Source: Solidesulfovibrio sp. (lineage in GTDB: Bacteria; Desulfobacterota; Desulfovibrionia; Desulfovibrionales; Desulfovibrionaceae). From it: a stretch of 42,577 nucleotides of DNA. Location of the stretch: NCBI RefSeq assembly GCF_038562415.1, contig NZ_JBCFBA010000030.1, forward strand, positions 1-42,577, in the 5' to 3' direction. The notes under the pieces were generated by a model. That model was given only the letters and a program-made list of their open reading frames with translations. It ran no database searches and was not told where the DNA came from. Made by a program: the position numbers and the translations under genes. Of this stretch, positions 17,027-25,679 are shown piece after piece; the stretch's first letter is position 1; each line of letters starts with the position of its first letter.

Positions 17027-17908
17027 ATGCTGCTCATCGACGGAAAAAAAGTCGCGGCCGAACTGCGCCAGAAGGTCCGCAACGACGTGGACGCCATCGT
17101 CCGGGAACACGGCCGGGCGCCCCATCTGGCCGTCATCCTCGTGGGCGACGACCCGGCCTCCCAGATCTATGTCCGCTACAAGGAAAAGGCCTGCGACGAA
17201 GTGGGCATCGTTTCGCGCATCTGGCGGCTCGATGGCTCCACCACCCAGTGCGCCCTGGAAAAGCACCTGGCCGAGCTGTGCGAAAGCGACGACATCGACG
17301 GCATCCTGCTCCAACTGCCCCTGCCCCGGGGCCTGGACGCCAACCGCTGCCTGGCGATGATCGACCCCCGAAAGGACGTGGACGGCTTCCACCCGGAAAA
17401 CGTCGGCCGGCTGTCCATCGGCCTGCCTGGCCTTAAGCCCTGCACGCCCTACGGCGTCATGAAGCTGCTCGAATACTACGGCCTGTCCCCGGCCGGCAAA
17501 CAGGCCGTGGTCGTGGGGCGCAGCAACATCGTGGGCAAGCCCATGGCCATGCTGCTGTCCGCCCAAACGCCCTTCGGCAACGCCACGGTGACCATCTGCC
17601 ACTCGCGCACCCCGGACCTGGGGGCCATCTGCCGCCAGGCCGACCTCATCGTGCCGGCCATCGGCAAGGCCAAGCTGATCACCCGCGACATGGTCAAGCC
17701 CGGGGCGGTCATCGTGGACGTGGGCATGAACCGCCTGCCCGACGGCAAACTGTGCGGCGACGTGGACTACGACAACGTCCTGGACGTGGTCTCGGCCATC
17801 ACCCCGGTGCCCGGGGGCGTGGGCCCCATGACCATCGCCACGCTGATGGCCAACACCGTGGAGGCCTTCCGCTGGCGGCGCGAAAAGCCGCTGTGCCCGG
17901 TGGCCTAG
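17027..17908 (+). CDS. folD: Bifunctional methylenetetrahydrofolate dehydrogenase/cyclohydrolase
   Basis: 293 aa, with AAGGAGA 9 bases before the ATG. It oxidises 5,10-methylene-THF to methenyl-THF and hydrolyses this to 10-formyl-THF. Catalytic Tyr48/Lys52 in IYVRYKEKA, the folate-site GILLQLPLP, the DVDGFHP loop, the nucleotide-binding [12 protein letters not shown] and the C-terminal [13 protein letters not shown] signature are present. In sulfate reducers it feeds C1 metabolism and purine synthesis. The UbiB-family gene follows 12 bases later. Confidence 0.96.
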   Translation: MLLIDGKKVAAELRQKVRNDVDAIVREHGRAPHLAVILVGDDPASQIYVRYKEKACDEVGIVSRIWRLDGSTTQCALEKHLAELCESDDIDGILLQLPLPRGLDANRCLAMIDPRKDVDGFHPENVGRLSIGLPGLKPCTPYGVMKLLEYYGLSPAGKQAVVVGRSNIVGKPMAMLLSAQTPFGNATVTICHSRTPDLGAICRQADLIVPAIGKAKLITRDMVKPGAVIVDVGMNRLPDGKLCGDVDYDNVLDVVSAITPVPGGVGPMTIATLMANTVEAFRWRREKPLCPVA

Positions 17909-17920
17909 GCGCGCCCCGCC

Positions 17921-19597
17921 GTGTTCTCCCTGGCCTCCATCCCGAATCTGGCCCGAAACGCCCGGCGGTTCGCGGAAATCGCCGGGATTTTGGCCAAGTA
18001 CGGCCTGGCCGAGTTTCTGGCCGCAACCGACGTCTCCTTTTTGCGCGACCAGCTCAAAAGCCCGGCCGGCGGCGAACTGACCGGCCTGCGGCGCGAGGAG
18101 CGCCTGCGCCTGGCCATGACCGAGCTGGGCACCACGGCCGTCAAGATCGGCCAGATCCTGTCCACCCGCCCCGACCTCGTCGGCCCGGAAGCCGCGGCCG
18201 AACTGGCCAAGCTGCGCGACGACACCGCCCCGGACGCGCCCCAGACCGTGCGCCGCACCGTCGAGGCGCAGTTGGGGGCCGCGCCGGAAACCCTGTTCGC
18301 CGCCTTCGAGGACACGCCCATCGCCTCGGCCTCCATCGGCCAGGTCCACCGCGCCCGCCTGGCCGACGGCAGCCGGGTGGTGGTCAAGGTCCAGCACGCC
18401 GACATCGAGGACACCATCCGGGCCGACCTGGACATCGCCATGGGCCTGGCCGAGCTGGCCGAACGCGGCATCGTGGAACTGCGCCTGTACCAGCCCCTGG
18501 CCGTGGCCGCCGAGATGCGCCGCACGATCCTGCGCGAGCTGGATTTTTCCCGCGAGGAACGCAACCTGCGCCATTTCGCGGCCAATTTCGCCGGCGACGG
18601 GCGCGTGGCCTTTCCCCGGACCTACCCGTTGTTAAGCGCCAAGCGCGTCCTGACCATGGAGGAACTCGACGGGGTGTCGGTGGCCGCCCTGGCCGCCGCG
18701 CCGGCCTCGCCCGAACAGGCCGAGCGCCGCACGAGGCTCGCCCGAAACGCCGCCGACATCTTTTTGGAGATGATCTTTCGCGACAACTTCTTCCACGCCG
18801 ACCCGCACCCGGGCAACATCCTGATCCTGCCCGGCGACAGGCTCGGGCTGCTCGACTGCGGCATGGTCGGCCGCATCGACGAGCGCACCCGCCGGTCCCT
18901 GGAAGACGCGCTGTTGGCCGTGGCCTCGGGCGACGCGGCCGGGCTGACCGAACAGGTCGTGCGCCTGGGCCGCCTGCCGCCGGGACTGGACCGCCAGGCC
19001 CTGGCCGCCGACGTGGAGGAATTCGTGGCCGACTACGCCGGCCAGGCCGTGGGCGCCTTCGACCTGACCGGGGCCCTGGCCGACGTCTCGGCCCTGGTGC
19101 GCCGCCACGGCATTCTGCTGCCGCCCACGGTCGCCCACCTCATCAAGGTGTTCGCGGTCCTCGAAGGCGCCTCCCGGGCCTTGCACCCCGGATTTTCGCT
19201 CATCGAGGTCCTCACGCCCTACGCCTCGAAGATCCTCCTGCGCCGCTTCTCGCCGGGCGAGGTCTTCGCCAGGCTGCGGCGCGGCTACCGGGACTGGAAC
19301 GCGCTGTTCGAGAGCTTCCCCCGGGACGCGGCCGAGATCCTGCGCCGGGCCCGCGAGGGCCGGCTCGACGTGCGCCTGGACCACAAGGGCCTGGACGGCA
19401 CGGTCAACCGGCTGGTCTACGGGCTGGTCACGGCGGCGCTGTTTCTGGGCTCGTGCCTGGTGCTGTCCAGCCGCGTGCCGCCGCTTCTCTTCGACATCTC
19501 CCTGTTCGGGGCCCTGGGCTGCCTGGCGGCCATCATGCTGGGGCTGCGGCTGCTTCGGGCCATCCGCCGCAGCGGCGAGCTGGGCGGGCGGCCGTAA
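17921..19597 (+). CDS. UbiB/AarF/ABC1 family atypical kinase
   Basis: 558 aa from GTG 17921; no obvious ribosome site, so translation may rely on coupling to folD 12 bases upstream. It contains the diagnostic KxGQ motif (AVKIGQILSTRPDLV, near 74), the alanine-rich ASIGQVHRA loop, the lysine strand VVVKVQ, the catalytic loop FHADPHPGNIL and the metal-binding LLDCGMVG (Cys in place of Phe of DFG). Two C-terminal membrane segments follow (about 485-505 and 520-540). UbiB proteins assist quinone synthesis or lipid handling as ATPases. Here menaquinone would be the relevant quinone; this is inference. Confidence 0.88.
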   Translation: MFSLASIPNLARNARRFAEIAGILAKYGLAEFLAATDVSFLRDQLKSPAGGELTGLRREERLRLAMTELGTTAVKIGQILSTRPDLVGPEAAAELAKLRDDTAPDAPQTVRRTVEAQLGAAPETLFAAFEDTPIASASIGQVHRARLADGSRVVVKVQHADIEDTIRADLDIAMGLAELAERGIVELRLYQPLAVAAEMRRTILRELDFSREERNLRHFAANFAGDGRVAFPRTYPLLSAKRVLTMEELDGVSVAALAAAPASPEQAERRTRLARNAADIFLEMIFRDNFFHADPHPGNILILPGDRLGLLDCGMVGRIDERTRRSLEDALLAVASGDAAGLTEQVVRLGRLPPGLDRQALAADVEEFVADYAGQAVGAFDLTGALADVSALVRRHGILLPPTVAHLIKVFAVLEGASRALHPGFSLIEVLTPYASKILLRRFSPGEVFARLRRGYRDWNALFESFPRDAAEILRRAREGRLDVRLDHKGLDGTVNRLVYGLVTAALFLGSCLVLSSRVPPLLFDISLFGALGCLAAIMLGLRLLRAIRRSGELGGRP

Positions 19598-19610
19598 CGG
19601 CCCGCGCACG

Positions 19611-19651
19611 AAAAAAAACGGGCCCGTCCCCAACACGGGGGAACGAGCCCG
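19611..19651 (-). terminator. Intrinsic terminator of the hyd operon
   Basis: Read on the minus strand, a stem of about 13 bp with G-U pairs (19619-19631 with 19639-19651) is followed directly by eight T (19611-19618). It lies 18 bases past the hydA stop, and the weaker plus-strand form may also stop the convergent ubiB-like gene. Confidence 0.85.
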
Positions 19652-19668
19652 CCAGCAAGCCCGCGAGG

Positions 19669-21741
19669 CTAGGCCTTGCCGCAGCCGCAGCCCTGGCCGC
19701 ATTCGCGGCCGGCACCGGCCGTGGGCGGCAGGGGGTTTTTCAGATGACGGTCCAGGGCGGCCAGGACCGTTTCCAGGCTGGCGCGGCTTATCCTCTCGTC
19801 GCCGATTTCCACGTTGGGTCCGCTGGCGCAGGCCTCGTGGCAAAACGACGCCTTGACCACCACGGCGTTTTCCAGGCCCTGGTCCACGATGTGGGCGAGC
19901 AGGCCGTTTAGGATGTCCTGGGCGCCGCGCAGGTGGCAGCTCGTGCCCAGGCAGACCCGCACCGCCAGGCGCGGCTCCCGGGTGTCGCCCAAAAGCACCA
20001 GCGTCTCGTCGGAGATGCGCCGACGGCTGCCGTAGGCGGTGTGGAGCAGCTCGTGGGCCTTGTGGCCGCCGACCCCGCCCAGGAACGTGGCGTAGCACTG
20101 GTTGACGAAGATGTTGTCCTGGGCCTTGTGCAGCTGCCGGCCCTTGTCGCTCTTGTACAGGCCAAGGGCCCGGCGCTTGCGCACGGCCAGGTCCAGGTTG
20201 ACGGGCTGGCCGGCGCCGCCGACGCAGCCGCCGGGGCAGGCCATGACCTCGATGAGGTCGTAGTCGCACTGCCCGGCCTTGACCTTCTCGGCCACCACCC
20301 GGGCGTTGGCCAGGCCGTGGACCACGGCCAGGCGCAGCGTGGCCCCGCCGACCTCGAGCGTGACCTCGCGCAGCCCCGAATCGCCGCGCACCTCGGTGAA
20401 GTCGGTCTGGTAGAGGGTCTGGCCGGTGACCTTCTCGGCGGCGTAGCGCAGCACCGCCTCGGTCACGCCGCCCGAGGCGCCGAAAATGACGCCCGCGCCC
20501 GTGCCGAAGCCGAACGGCATGTCGCGCGACTGGGGCTCCAGGTCGTTGAAGCGAAGCCCGGCCTGCTCGATCATCCGGGCCAGTTCCTGGGTGGTCAGCA
20601 CGCAGTCCACGTCCGGGGCGCCGTCCTTGACGAATTCCGGCCGGCGGGCCTCGAACTTCTTGGCCGTGCAGGGCATGACCGAGACGACGGCCAGTTTCTG
20701 GCGCGAAACGCCCATCTGCCCGGGCAACATCTCCTTGACCAGCGAACCGAACATCTGCTGGGGCGAGCGGCACGAAGACAGGTTGGGCAACAGTTCCGGG
20801 TAGTACTGCTCGGCGAACTGGACCCAGCCCGGGCAGCAGGAGGTGAACTGGGGCAGTTTTTCGCCGGCGGCCTTGCGGGCCAGGAACTCCTCGGCCTCCT
20901 CGATGACCGTAAGGTCGGCGGCGAAGGTGGTGTCGTAGACCTGGTCGAAACCGATGGTCTTCATGGCCGCCACGATGCGGCCCATGGTCGGGTCGCCCGC
21001 GGGGGTGTTGAAGCACTCGCCGATGCCCACGCGCACGGCCGGGGCGATCTGGGCCACCACGGTCACCTCGGGGTCGGCCAGCAGGTTCCAGACCTCCTCG
21101 ACCTCGGATTTGGGCGTGAGCGCCCCGGTCGGGCACACGCTCGAGCACTGGCCGCAGTTGACGCACTCGACATCGGCCAGCCCCTTGCCGAAGGCCGGCA
21201 GCACGGCCGTCTTGTGGCCGCGGTAGGCGAAGCCGATGGCGCCGATGCCCTGGATCTCCGAACACATGCGCACGCAGTCGCCGCACAGCACGCACTTGTT
21301 GGGGTCGCGCACGAGCGACGGCGAGGACACGTCCACGGCCACGGGCTCCCGCACGGGCGCAAAGCGCACCTGGGACACGCCGAGCTTGCGGGCGATCTCC
21401 TGGAGCTTGCAGGCGCCGTTGCGAAAGCAGGTGGGGCAACTCTGGTCGTGGTTGGCCAGCAGCAGTTCCACGGCGATCTTGCGGATCTCGCGCAGTTCCT
21501 TGGTGTGGATGCGGATCTCCATGCCCGGTTCCGGCGGCGTGGAACAGGCGCCCAGGATGCCCCGGTCCTTCACCTCCACCAGGCACAGCCGGCAGGCGCC
21601 GTAGACCGACAGGTCGGAATGGTAGCAGAAGGTCGGCAGGTCGATGCCCACCTTGCGGATGATTTCGAGCAGGTTGCGCTCCCCTTCGATGGGAACGGCC
21701 TTGCCGTCGATGACGACCACGTTCGCGTTTTGCCTGGCCAT
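19669..21741 (-). CDS. hydA: [FeFe] hydrogenase catalytic subunit, HydA/HndD type
   Basis: 690 aa. It reduces protons or oxidises H2 at an H-cluster. Order: N-terminal [2Fe-2S] domain (Cys39 with YGACRLC and CSTP), His-Cys3 cluster segment (HDQSCPTCFRNGACKLQ), two [4Fe-4S] motifs (CVLCGDCVRMC, CVNCGQCSSVCPTG), then the H domain with L1 TSCCPGW (near 300), L2 MPCTAKKFE (near 354) and L3 MACPGGCVGGAGQP (near 500), all cysteines intact. A C-terminal thioredoxin-like [2Fe-2S] domain (about 585-660, CLGTSC and CHEAC) is fused, as in Thermotoga HydA. The last residues (CGQGCGCGKA) add three cysteines of unknown purpose. It forms a cytoplasmic complex with hydB and hydC; there is no signal peptide and no maturase gene here. 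Confidence 0.95.
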   Translation of the reverse strand: MARQNANVVVIDGKAVPIEGERNLLEIIRKVGIDLPTFCYHSDLSVYGACRLCLVEVKDRGILGACSTPPEPGMEIRIHTKELREIRKIAVELLLANHDQSCPTCFRNGACKLQEIARKLGVSQVRFAPVREPVAVDVSSPSLVRDPNKCVLCGDCVRMCSEIQGIGAIGFAYRGHKTAVLPAFGKGLADVECVNCGQCSSVCPTGALTPKSEVEEVWNLLADPEVTVVAQIAPAVRVGIGECFNTPAGDPTMGRIVAAMKTIGFDQVYDTTFAADLTVIEEAEEFLARKAAGEKLPQFTSCCPGWVQFAEQYYPELLPNLSSCRSPQQMFGSLVKEMLPGQMGVSRQKLAVVSVMPCTAKKFEARRPEFVKDGAPDVDCVLTTQELARMIEQAGLRFNDLEPQSRDMPFGFGTGAGVIFGASGGVTEAVLRYAAEKVTGQTLYQTDFTEVRGDSGLREVTLEVGGATLRLAVVHGLANARVVAEKVKAGQCDYDLIEVMACPGGCVGGAGQPVNLDLAVRKRRALGLYKSDKGRQLHKAQDNIFVNQCYATFLGGVGGHKAHELLHTAYGSRRRISDETLVLLGDTREPRLAVRVCLGTSCHLRGAQDILNGLLAHIVDQGLENAVVVKASFCHEACASGPNVEIGDERISRASLETVLAALDRHLKNPLPPTAGAGRECGQGCGCGKA

Positions 21742-21743
21742 GA

Positions 21744-23636
21744 CTAGATACCCTCCACCGCGCCGAACTTACAGGCGACCGCGCAGGCGCCGCATTTGAC
21801 GCAAAGCCCCTCGTCGATCGTGTGGGGCTGTTTTTTCTCGCCCATGATCGCCCCGACCGGGCAGGCCTTGACGCACAGGCGGCAGCCCTTGCACACGGCG
21901 GCATCGATGCTCGGGCGGGCCAGCGCCTTGCAGCGGCCGGCCCGGCAACGCTTCTCGAAAACGTGTTCCTCGTACTCGTGACGGAAGTGCTTGAGCGTGG
22001 ACAGCACCGGGTTGGGCGCGGTCTTGCCCAGGCCGCACAGCGAGCCGATCTGCACGGCCCGGCCCAGGGTTTCGAGCAGTTCCAGGGTCCTGGCCGTGCC
22101 CCGGCCCTCGATGACGTCGTCGAGCAGGGCCAAAAGCTGCTTGGTGCCCTCGCGGCACAGCACGCACTTGCCGCAGGACTCGCGCTGGGTGAATTCCATG
22201 AAGAACCGGGCCACGGAGACCATGCAGGTCTTCTGGTTCATGACGACCAGGCCGCCCGAGCCGACCATGGCCCCCACCGAGCGCAGGGAATCGAAATCCA
22301 GCGGCAGGTCCAGCAGGTCCGGGGTGAGGCAGCCGCCCGAGGGGCCGCCGATCTGCACGGCCTTGAAGCCGGCCTTGTCGATGTCGCCCCGGTCGTCGGT
22401 GACGCCGCCGCCGATATTGCACACGATCTCGCCGAGGGTCGTGCCGAAGGGCACTTCGATGAGCCCCGTGTTGCAGACGTGGCCGGTCAGGGCGAAGGTC
22501 TTGGTGCCCGGGGAGCGCTCGGTGCCCAGCTCGCGGTAGGCGGCCGCGCCTTCATCGACGATGCGGGCCACCTGGGCCAGGGTCTCGACGTTGTTGATGA
22601 TGGTGGGCTTGCGCCACAGGCCCTTCTGGGCCGGGAAGGGCGGCTTGGGGGCGGGCATGCCGCGACGGCCCTCGATGGAAGCCATCAGCGCCGTTTCCTC
22701 GCCGCACACGAAGGCGCCGGCGCCTTCCATGACTTCCAGGCGGAAGGACTGGCCCGAGCCGAAGAGGTCGTCGCCGAGCAGGCCGGCGGCTTCGGCGTCG
22801 GTCACGGCCTGGCGCATGCGCTTGACTGCCAACGGATACTCGGCGCGCACGTAGATGTAGCCCTCGTCGGCGCCGATGGCCCGGGCGGCGATCAGCATGC
22901 CCTCGATGACGCAGTGGGGGTTGCCCTCCATGACGCTGCGGTCCATGAAGGCGCCCGGGTCGCCCTCGTCGCCGTTGCAGATGACGTATTTCTTGGCGTT
23001 GTCCTGGACGCGGGCCGCCTCCCATTTGCGGCCGGTGGGGAAGCCGCCGCCGCCGCGGCCGCGCAGGCCCGACTCGGAAACGACGTCGCACACGGCCTTG
23101 GCGTCCAGCTCGGCGAACGCCTTGCGGGCGGCCCGGTAGCCGCCGTGGGCCACGTATTCCCTGATCTCGTCGGGGTCGATGAAGCCGCATTCCTTGAGCA
23201 CGCTACGGTGCTGGCGCTGGTAGAAGGGGATCTGGCCCGGGCCCAGGCACTTCTCCTTGGACCGGGGCTCGACGTAGAGCAGGCGCTCCACGGGTTCGCC
23301 CCGAAGCAGCGTCAGGTTGACGATGTCCGGGACGTCCTCCTCGGTGACTTTCGTATAGAGGATGTTCTCGGGCAGGATGGTGACCAGCGGGCCCATCTGG
23401 CAAAAGCCCTGGCAGCCGCTGTGGGACAGGCGCAGGCCGTCGCCGTGGCCCTCGGGCCGAAATTCCAGGACCACGTCGAGGCCGGCGGCGGCCATCCGTT
23501 TTTCCAGGGCGGCCAGGACCTTTTTCGAGCCGTTGGCCACGCAGCCGGTGCCGGCGCAGACGATGACGCGACGCAGCCCCGACTGGTCCGCGGCGACCGC
23601 GTCCGGGGAGACGGATTCGAGGATGGGGCCTTCCAT
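21744..23636 (-). CDS. hydB: NuoF-like flavin/NAD(P) subunit of [FeFe] hydrogenase
   Basis: 630 aa from ATG 23636, sharing one base with the hydC stop (TAATG). Order: thioredoxin-like [2Fe-2S] domain (about 20-115, CAGTGC and GCQGFC), FMN/NAD-binding NuoF core with GRGGGGFPTGRKW and GDEGDPGAFMDR, an SLBB region, the [4Fe-4S] segment ESCGKCVLCREGT, and a C-terminal two-cluster ferredoxin domain (CKGCRLCVKACP and CVKCGACAVAC). This is the subunit that exchanges electrons with NAD(P)H and, in bifurcating enzymes, with ferredoxin. D. fructosivorans Hnd has the thioredoxin-like part as a separate HndB; here it is fused. Only two bases separate it from hydA. Confidence 0.93.
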   Translation of the reverse strand: MEGPILESVSPDAVAADQSGLRRVIVCAGTGCVANGSKKVLAALEKRMAAAGLDVVLEFRPEGHGDGLRLSHSGCQGFCQMGPLVTILPENILYTKVTEEDVPDIVNLTLLRGEPVERLLYVEPRSKEKCLGPGQIPFYQRQHRSVLKECGFIDPDEIREYVAHGGYRAARKAFAELDAKAVCDVVSESGLRGRGGGGFPTGRKWEAARVQDNAKKYVICNGDEGDPGAFMDRSVMEGNPHCVIEGMLIAARAIGADEGYIYVRAEYPLAVKRMRQAVTDAEAAGLLGDDLFGSGQSFRLEVMEGAGAFVCGEETALMASIEGRRGMPAPKPPFPAQKGLWRKPTIINNVETLAQVARIVDEGAAAYRELGTERSPGTKTFALTGHVCNTGLIEVPFGTTLGEIVCNIGGGVTDDRGDIDKAGFKAVQIGGPSGGCLTPDLLDLPLDFDSLRSVGAMVGSGGLVVMNQKTCMVSVARFFMEFTQRESCGKCVLCREGTKQLLALLDDVIEGRGTARTLELLETLGRAVQIGSLCGLGKTAPNPVLSTLKHFRHEYEEHVFEKRCRAGRCKALARPSIDAAVCKGCRLCVKACPVGAIMGEKKQPHTIDEGLCVKCGACAVACKFGAVEGI

Positions 23637-24142
23637 TACTGCAACTCCTTGGCCCGGATGGCATCGACGAGGGCGACGGCGCGCTCCGGGGTGACCTGGC
23701 CGTAGACGTCCTCGTTTATGACCATGACCGGGGCCAGGCCGCAGGCGCCCAGGCAGGCCACGGTTTCCACGGTAAAAAGCATGTCCGGGGTGGTGGGTTT
23801 GTCTTCGCTTACGCCCAGGCGGTCGCGCAGGGCCTCGAGGATGGGGATCGAGTGCTTGACGTGGCAGGCGGTGCCGTCGCACAGGCGCACGATGTACTTG
23901 CCCTTGGGCGTGAGCGCGAAGTGGGCGTAGAAGGTGGCCACGCCGAAGACGTTGGCCTCGGGGATGCCCAGCGAGGTGGCCACGTAGGACAGCACCTCCT
24001 CGGGCAGGTAGCGGTACTCCTCCTGCAGGGCTTGCAAAATGGGCACCAATCGGGCGGGGTGTCGGCCGTAGTGGTCGAGGATGCCGCACAGCTTCCGGAA
24101 TTTGGTGGTTTCCGCCAGGGGGGCGGCCAGGTTCGGCTCCAT
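23636..24142 (-). CDS. hydC: NuoE-like [2Fe-2S] subunit of [FeFe] hydrogenase
   Basis: 168 aa from ATG 24142 (GGAG 8 bases upstream); the longer frame to 24385 adds 81 low-complexity residues and is not used. NuoE-type helical N-terminus (ILDHYGRHPARLVPILQALQ, PEANVFGVATFYAHF), then the thioredoxin-like [2Fe-2S] fold with cysteines in CDGTACHV and ACLGACGLAPVMVIN. Equivalent to HydC of bifurcating hydrogenases and HndA of Desulfovibrio Hnd. It is the first gene of the three-gene operon; a 684-base upstream region holds its promoter and leader. Confidence 0.93.
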   Translation of the reverse strand: MEPNLAAPLAETTKFRKLCGILDHYGRHPARLVPILQALQEEYRYLPEEVLSYVATSLGIPEANVFGVATFYAHFALTPKGKYIVRLCDGTACHVKHSIPILEALRDRLGVSEDKPTTPDMLFTVETVACLGACGLAPVMVINEDVYGQVTPERAVALVDAIRAKELQ

Positions 24143-24541
24143 CCGTTGCTCTCCTTTTCGACTGCACGCGTGTGTCGGAGTTTCGCGCCGGGTTTCGGGG
24201 GTTCGCCGCTGGGCCTGTCGGGCCCGCCGTGGCGGCGTCCCGCGATCCGGCGGGGGAAGGCGCGCGGCCAAGCCGCGTCGCCGCGGGGGGGACGCCGAAA
24301 ACGGTCTGTCGCATCGAACCAGGGTCACATTGACACAGTCGCTCGGAGCACCGGCTCCGGGACCGTTGCCGGACGAAACCAGCAAAATACGTGCTACGGC
24401 AGGAATATCATCAGATGAATTTCATAACATACTTATTATTAAAGAAAATTTTATTCAATGTTCGCATTGCCGAGGCGTTCGACGTGGCATCTCGCATCGG
24501 GACGTCGCGCGAGGTGGTTGCGGATACGCATCATTGTGCAA

Positions 24542-24626
24542 GTATGCAACATACCCGAGAAAAACAGGCGAATTTTTGCAACCGACCCCGGCCCGTGCAC
24601 GCCGGCATGTTGCATATCATCAACAT
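24542..24626. promoter_or_regulatory. Pair of TATGCAACAT sites, candidate operator upstream of hyd
   Basis: GTATG-CAA-CATAC at 24542-24554 is a perfect 5-bp palindrome around three bases. The 10-mer TATGCAACAT (24543-24552) recurs inverted at 24607-24616, where ATGTTG (24607-24612) also pairs with CAACAT (24621-24626). Two copies of a 10-mer 64 bases apart suggest a dimeric regulator site. I do not recognise the regulator; it does not fit the Rex or CRP/FNR consensus well. Confidence 0.4.
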
Positions 24627-24760
24627 TCTTCGCCCGAACAGGCCCCGCAGAAACCCGGCCTCACCCGGCCCGGAGGCGGCTCGGCCAGCCTCCGCCATGA
24701 CAAAGGCCCGCCGGTCCCAGGCGGGCGGAACAATCCACGGGAAGGGGTCTGTGCGCGAAC

Positions 24761-24817
24761 ACGGCGCCGGCCGGACCGACGGCCCGGCCGGCGCCGTTCC
24801 CGGGGTGAACCCGGGAA
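24761..24817 (-). terminator. Tandem hairpin terminator of the split-Soret cytochrome gene
   Basis: A perfect 14-bp stem (24761-24774 with 24784-24797) and an 8-bp stem (24797-24804 with 24810-24817), 10 bases past the minus-strand stop at 24827. No T tract, but the first stem is very stable. Confidence 0.65.
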
Positions 24818-24826
24818 CGGGGAGGG

Positions 24827-25630
24827 TCAGGAGGGATGGTCGCGGAACTTGTCCCGCACGTGCTCGCCGCCGCCGTGGCAGGGTTTGCAGTCCATCAGGC
24901 CCTTGGTGTCGTCGGCCGTCTTGCCCCGGCCGTGGCATTCGCCGCAGTAGGCCACGGATTCGGACTTGCCGGCCGGCGCGAAGGCCCCGTCGATCTTGGC
25001 GTTGAGGATGGCGATGCCCTTTTGGGCCACGTCGGCCGTGACCCGGGCGCAGCGTTCGTTGCGCTGCTTGCTGCCCTCGGCGATCTTGGAGGCGAAGCAC
25101 CAGCGGCTCACGGAAATGTGGCACAGCACCGAGTCCGACCGGCTGGTCGGCAGGGGGCCGGGCGCGCCCTTGGCCGCGCCGCCCGGGTCGAAGGCCGGAA
25201 AGGCGGTCTGCTCGTACCAGCAGAACAGTTCCGTCACCATGGGGTTGCGTTCCTTGCGGCCCCAGAACAGGGCATAGGCGCAGGCCACGCCCAGCAGCGC
25301 GCCGCAGATGGTGCCCCAGTCCGAGATGCCGCTTTTGCCCACCTCCATCATGGTGAAGGGAAACTGGTTGTACGGAGCGCCGTACTGCTCGGCCATGGTG
25401 CCGACGATGGCATAAAACGTCCCGTAGCAGCAGCCATAGTCCTCGTGCCAGTAGCCGGCATAGGCCGTCCTGGCGCAGGCCGCCCCATCGAGCTTGCGGG
25501 GCGTCCAGCCGAAGGCGGGCGCGGCCTGGTCGAAGGGGGCGGCCACCGCCCGGCCCACCGTTGCGGCCAGGGCCGAGCCCAGGGCCAGGCCGCCGAAGCT
25601 GGCCAGCATCTCACGTCTGCTCAGTGCCAT
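24827..25630 (-). CDS. Split-Soret-type dihaem cytochrome c (C-GCAxxG-C-C family)
   Basis: 267 aa from ATG 25630 with AAGGAG 7 bases upstream. Residues 4-30 look like a Tat-type signal (SRREML followed by a hydrophobic stretch to AVAAP), predicting a periplasmic protein. Two CXXCH haem motifs lie near the C-terminus (CGECH, CKPCH). The middle has the family cysteines: YGCCYGTFYAIVG (the C-GCAxxG position), ICGALLG and VLCH/RWC. D. desulfuricans split-Soret cytochrome c is a dimer with two haems per subunit and, as I recall, an extra iron-sulfur centre; the conserved non-haem cysteines fit. It lies 49 bases after the chemoreceptor gene on the same strand, so the two are probably one operon. 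Confidence 0.85.
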   Translation of the reverse strand: MALSRREMLASFGGLALGSALAATVGRAVAAPFDQAAPAFGWTPRKLDGAACARTAYAGYWHEDYGCCYGTFYAIVGTMAEQYGAPYNQFPFTMMEVGKSGISDWGTICGALLGVACAYALFWGRKERNPMVTELFCWYEQTAFPAFDPGGAAKGAPGPLPTSRSDSVLCHISVSRWCFASKIAEGSKQRNERCARVTADVAQKGIAILNAKIDGAFAPAGKSESVAYCGECHGRGKTADDTKGLMDCKPCHGGGEHVRDKFRDHPS

Positions 25631-25679
25631 GTGCAACTCCTTGCGGTACGTATTCCCGTCACAAAACGGGTGAAATCCG

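Larger units (their letters stand above)
24143..24826. other. 684-base intergenic region between hyd operon and cytochrome gene
   Basis: No gene recognised. 24143-24360 is GC-rich with short hairpins and would be the hydC leader. 24380-24560 is an AT-rich island in a GC-rich genome, the likely promoter zone of the hyd operon. It contains a possible minus-strand TTGAAT (24453-24458), 17 bases, TAAGTA (24430-24435), and a small palindrome TCATC-A-GATGA (24408-24418). 24542-24626 carries the TGCAACAT-type inverted sites listed separately. 24761-24817 holds terminator hairpins of the cytochrome gene. Confidence 0.6.

Noticed and set aside
18632-21904. Minus-strand open frame of over 1000 codons
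   Set aside because: It runs antisense to the UbiB-family gene and in the wrong frame of hydA; it is Arg/Pro/Gly/His-rich, typical of shadow frames in high-GC DNA.
24144-24385. 81-residue N-terminal extension of hydC
   Set aside because: Arg/Pro/Ser-rich sequence without NuoE similarity, bypassing a good ribosome site before ATG 24142.
24496-24554. Possible Rex site TTGTGCAAGTATGCAACA near the hyd promoter
   Set aside because: The left half fits but the right half does not; symmetry is poor compared with the GTATG-CAA-CATAC palindrome inside it.
24391-25005. Short plus-strand frames in the hyd/cytochrome intergenic region
   Set aside because: They start in the AT island but continue antisense into the cytochrome gene; no domain or ribosome site.
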